Assembly (NCBI GenBank): GCA_903892515.1
Contig: CAITIS010000005.1
Location: forward strand, 1 to 63,754
DNA length: 63,754 nt
Direction of reading: 5' to 3'
Origin: an uncultured Planctomycetota bacterium
Lineage (GTDB): Bacteria; Planctomycetota; Phycisphaerae; SM23-33
Shown: piece after piece, positions 63,266 through 63,754 of the stretch
Layout of the letters: the number at the start of each line of letters is the position of its first letter
Position numbering within the stretch: the first letter of the stretch is position 1
Notes under the pieces: model-generated
Told to the model about the DNA's origin: nothing
Seen by the model: the letters and a program-made list of their open reading frames with translations, nothing else
Database searches by the model: none
Position numbers and translations under genes: made by a program

Positions 63266-63709
63266 TCAGGACGCGGTCGTGGCGTCTGTCTCCACCGGCA
63301 GCATGAGCGACGACATGTCCAAGTCCGCCAGGTCGAGCATCCCGTTGGTGTCGATGGGCGATTCCTCGGCCAGCAGTCCCTCGGCGATACGCATGCCTTC
63401 CTCCGTCAGTCGAAGATGCGTGGTGCGGGTGCCGCCGCCCAGGTTGTGCCGCTCCAAAAGGCCCATGCGTTCCAACTTGATGTGCGTCCTGTGGAACATG
63501 ACCGATTCGGAATTGCTGGGCGGCGCGGACAACCAGCCCTGCAAATTGATGGGCACGTAGCCTGCTTGGGCGCGCCTGATCCGCAGGCGGTAGTTGCCCT
63601 TGGGCATGTACGCCAGGTTGTCGCCGCCGTGGAAATCCTGGGCCGCGATGGCCCGCTGGTCTCGAAGAACGCCCGCTAGAACCGTCTCTTGACGCCAAGT
63701 CAGGTTCAT
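63266..63709 (-). CDS. Winged-helix DNA-binding protein
   Basis: 147 residues from ATG 63707-63709 with GGGAGG 9 bases upstream. The centre reads like a MarR/PadR-type wing (MFHRTHIKLERMGLLERHNLGGGTRTTHLRLTEEG, then MRIAEGL), and the tail is acidic (DTNGMLDLADLDMSSLM). Likely a regulator of the element. Convergent with the zinc-ribbon gene. Confidence 0.7.
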   Translation of the reverse strand: MNLTWRQETVLAGVLRDQRAIAAQDFHGGDNLAYMPKGNYRLRIRRAQAGYVPINLQGWLSAPPSNSESVMFHRTHIKLERMGLLERHNLGGGTRTTHLRLTEEGMRIAEGLLAEESPIDTNGMLDLADLDMSSLMLPVETDATTAS

Positions 63710-63754
63710 CTGTTAATACCTCCCGCGTTGTTAACGCTCGCAGTTAAGAAAGAA

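Larger units (their letters stand above)
60317..63754. mobile_element. Left part of an integrated element at tRNA-Pro
   Basis: A large serine recombinase transcribed towards and into a tRNA gene is the standard edge of an integrative element or prophage. Gene content to the right (HARE-HTH, coiled-coil zinc ribbon, winged helix, all small) is accessory. The far end and the second attachment site lie outside the window. Confidence 0.65.

Overview
This G+C-rich window of 63.8 kb looks like a chromosomal segment from a planctomycete, plausibly of class Phycisphaerae. That placement is inferred from gene content: a sulfatase, a PEP-CTERM surface protein, a DUF5107/TPR protein, a GlmU-like nucleotidyltransferase of the alternative type and a MetX-MetW fusion. 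No rRNA or other phylogenetic anchor gene lets me prove it. Two genes hint at anaerobic or fermentative metabolism: a Re-citrate-synthase-like enzyme and a phosphoketolase.

0-10.6 kb (minus strand). A promoter at 10234-10262 and a terminator at 3773-3811 bracket a six-gene unit: nagB, a GlmU-like nucleotidyltransferase, an acyl carrier protein, a DRE-TIM (Re-citrate-synthase-like) enzyme, an ADP-forming acyl-CoA synthetase homologue lacking half of its ATP-grasp domain, and a second acyl carrier protein. Two ACPs flanking these two CoA-chemistry enzymes, with no fatty-acid synthesis genes nearby, form the most intriguing candidate for an undescribed pathway. Next comes a methionine unit: promoter, complete SAM-I riboswitch, a hairpin that can hide the Shine-Dalgarno, metY, then a fused metX-metW gene.

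10.4-15.4 kb holds a small zinc-ribbon protein, cinA, an orphan PAS histidine kinase and a sulfatase. From 15.7 to 28.4 kb all genes lie on the minus strand. They gather almost every textbook class-I glutamine amidotransferase and partner (carA, guaA, hisH/hisF, pyrG, carB). This series is interrupted by three accessory insertions: a GxxExxY protein, a type II restriction-modification pair (Dam-class methylase plus HNH nuclease), and a two-gene HEPN module whose stop codon abuts the carB start.

28.6-47 kb is mostly plus strand: a coiled-coil zinc-ribbon protein, an RNase HI, a GH4 glycosidase, mutS2 (opposite strand, without Smr but with three KOW-like repeats), lemA-SGNH hydrolase-htpX, a large DUF5107/TPR protein, tRNA-Leu(CAA), an LTxxQ-repeat periplasmic protein, an MFS transporter and a PEP-CTERM protein. 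47.4-52.9 kb contains rpsP-trmD-rplS-yraN, a class C beta-lactamase-like hydrolase, tatD, and a pentapeptide-repeat/K+ channel fusion. 53-60 kb contains a GT9 glycosyltransferase, small exported proteins and phosphoketolase.

From 60.3 kb a large serine recombinase runs into tRNA-Pro(UGG) and its stop codon lies inside the tRNA gene. This marks the left edge of an integrated element that continues past the window with DNA-binding and zinc-ribbon genes. Intergenic DNA throughout is rich in several families of short palindromic and tandem repeats.
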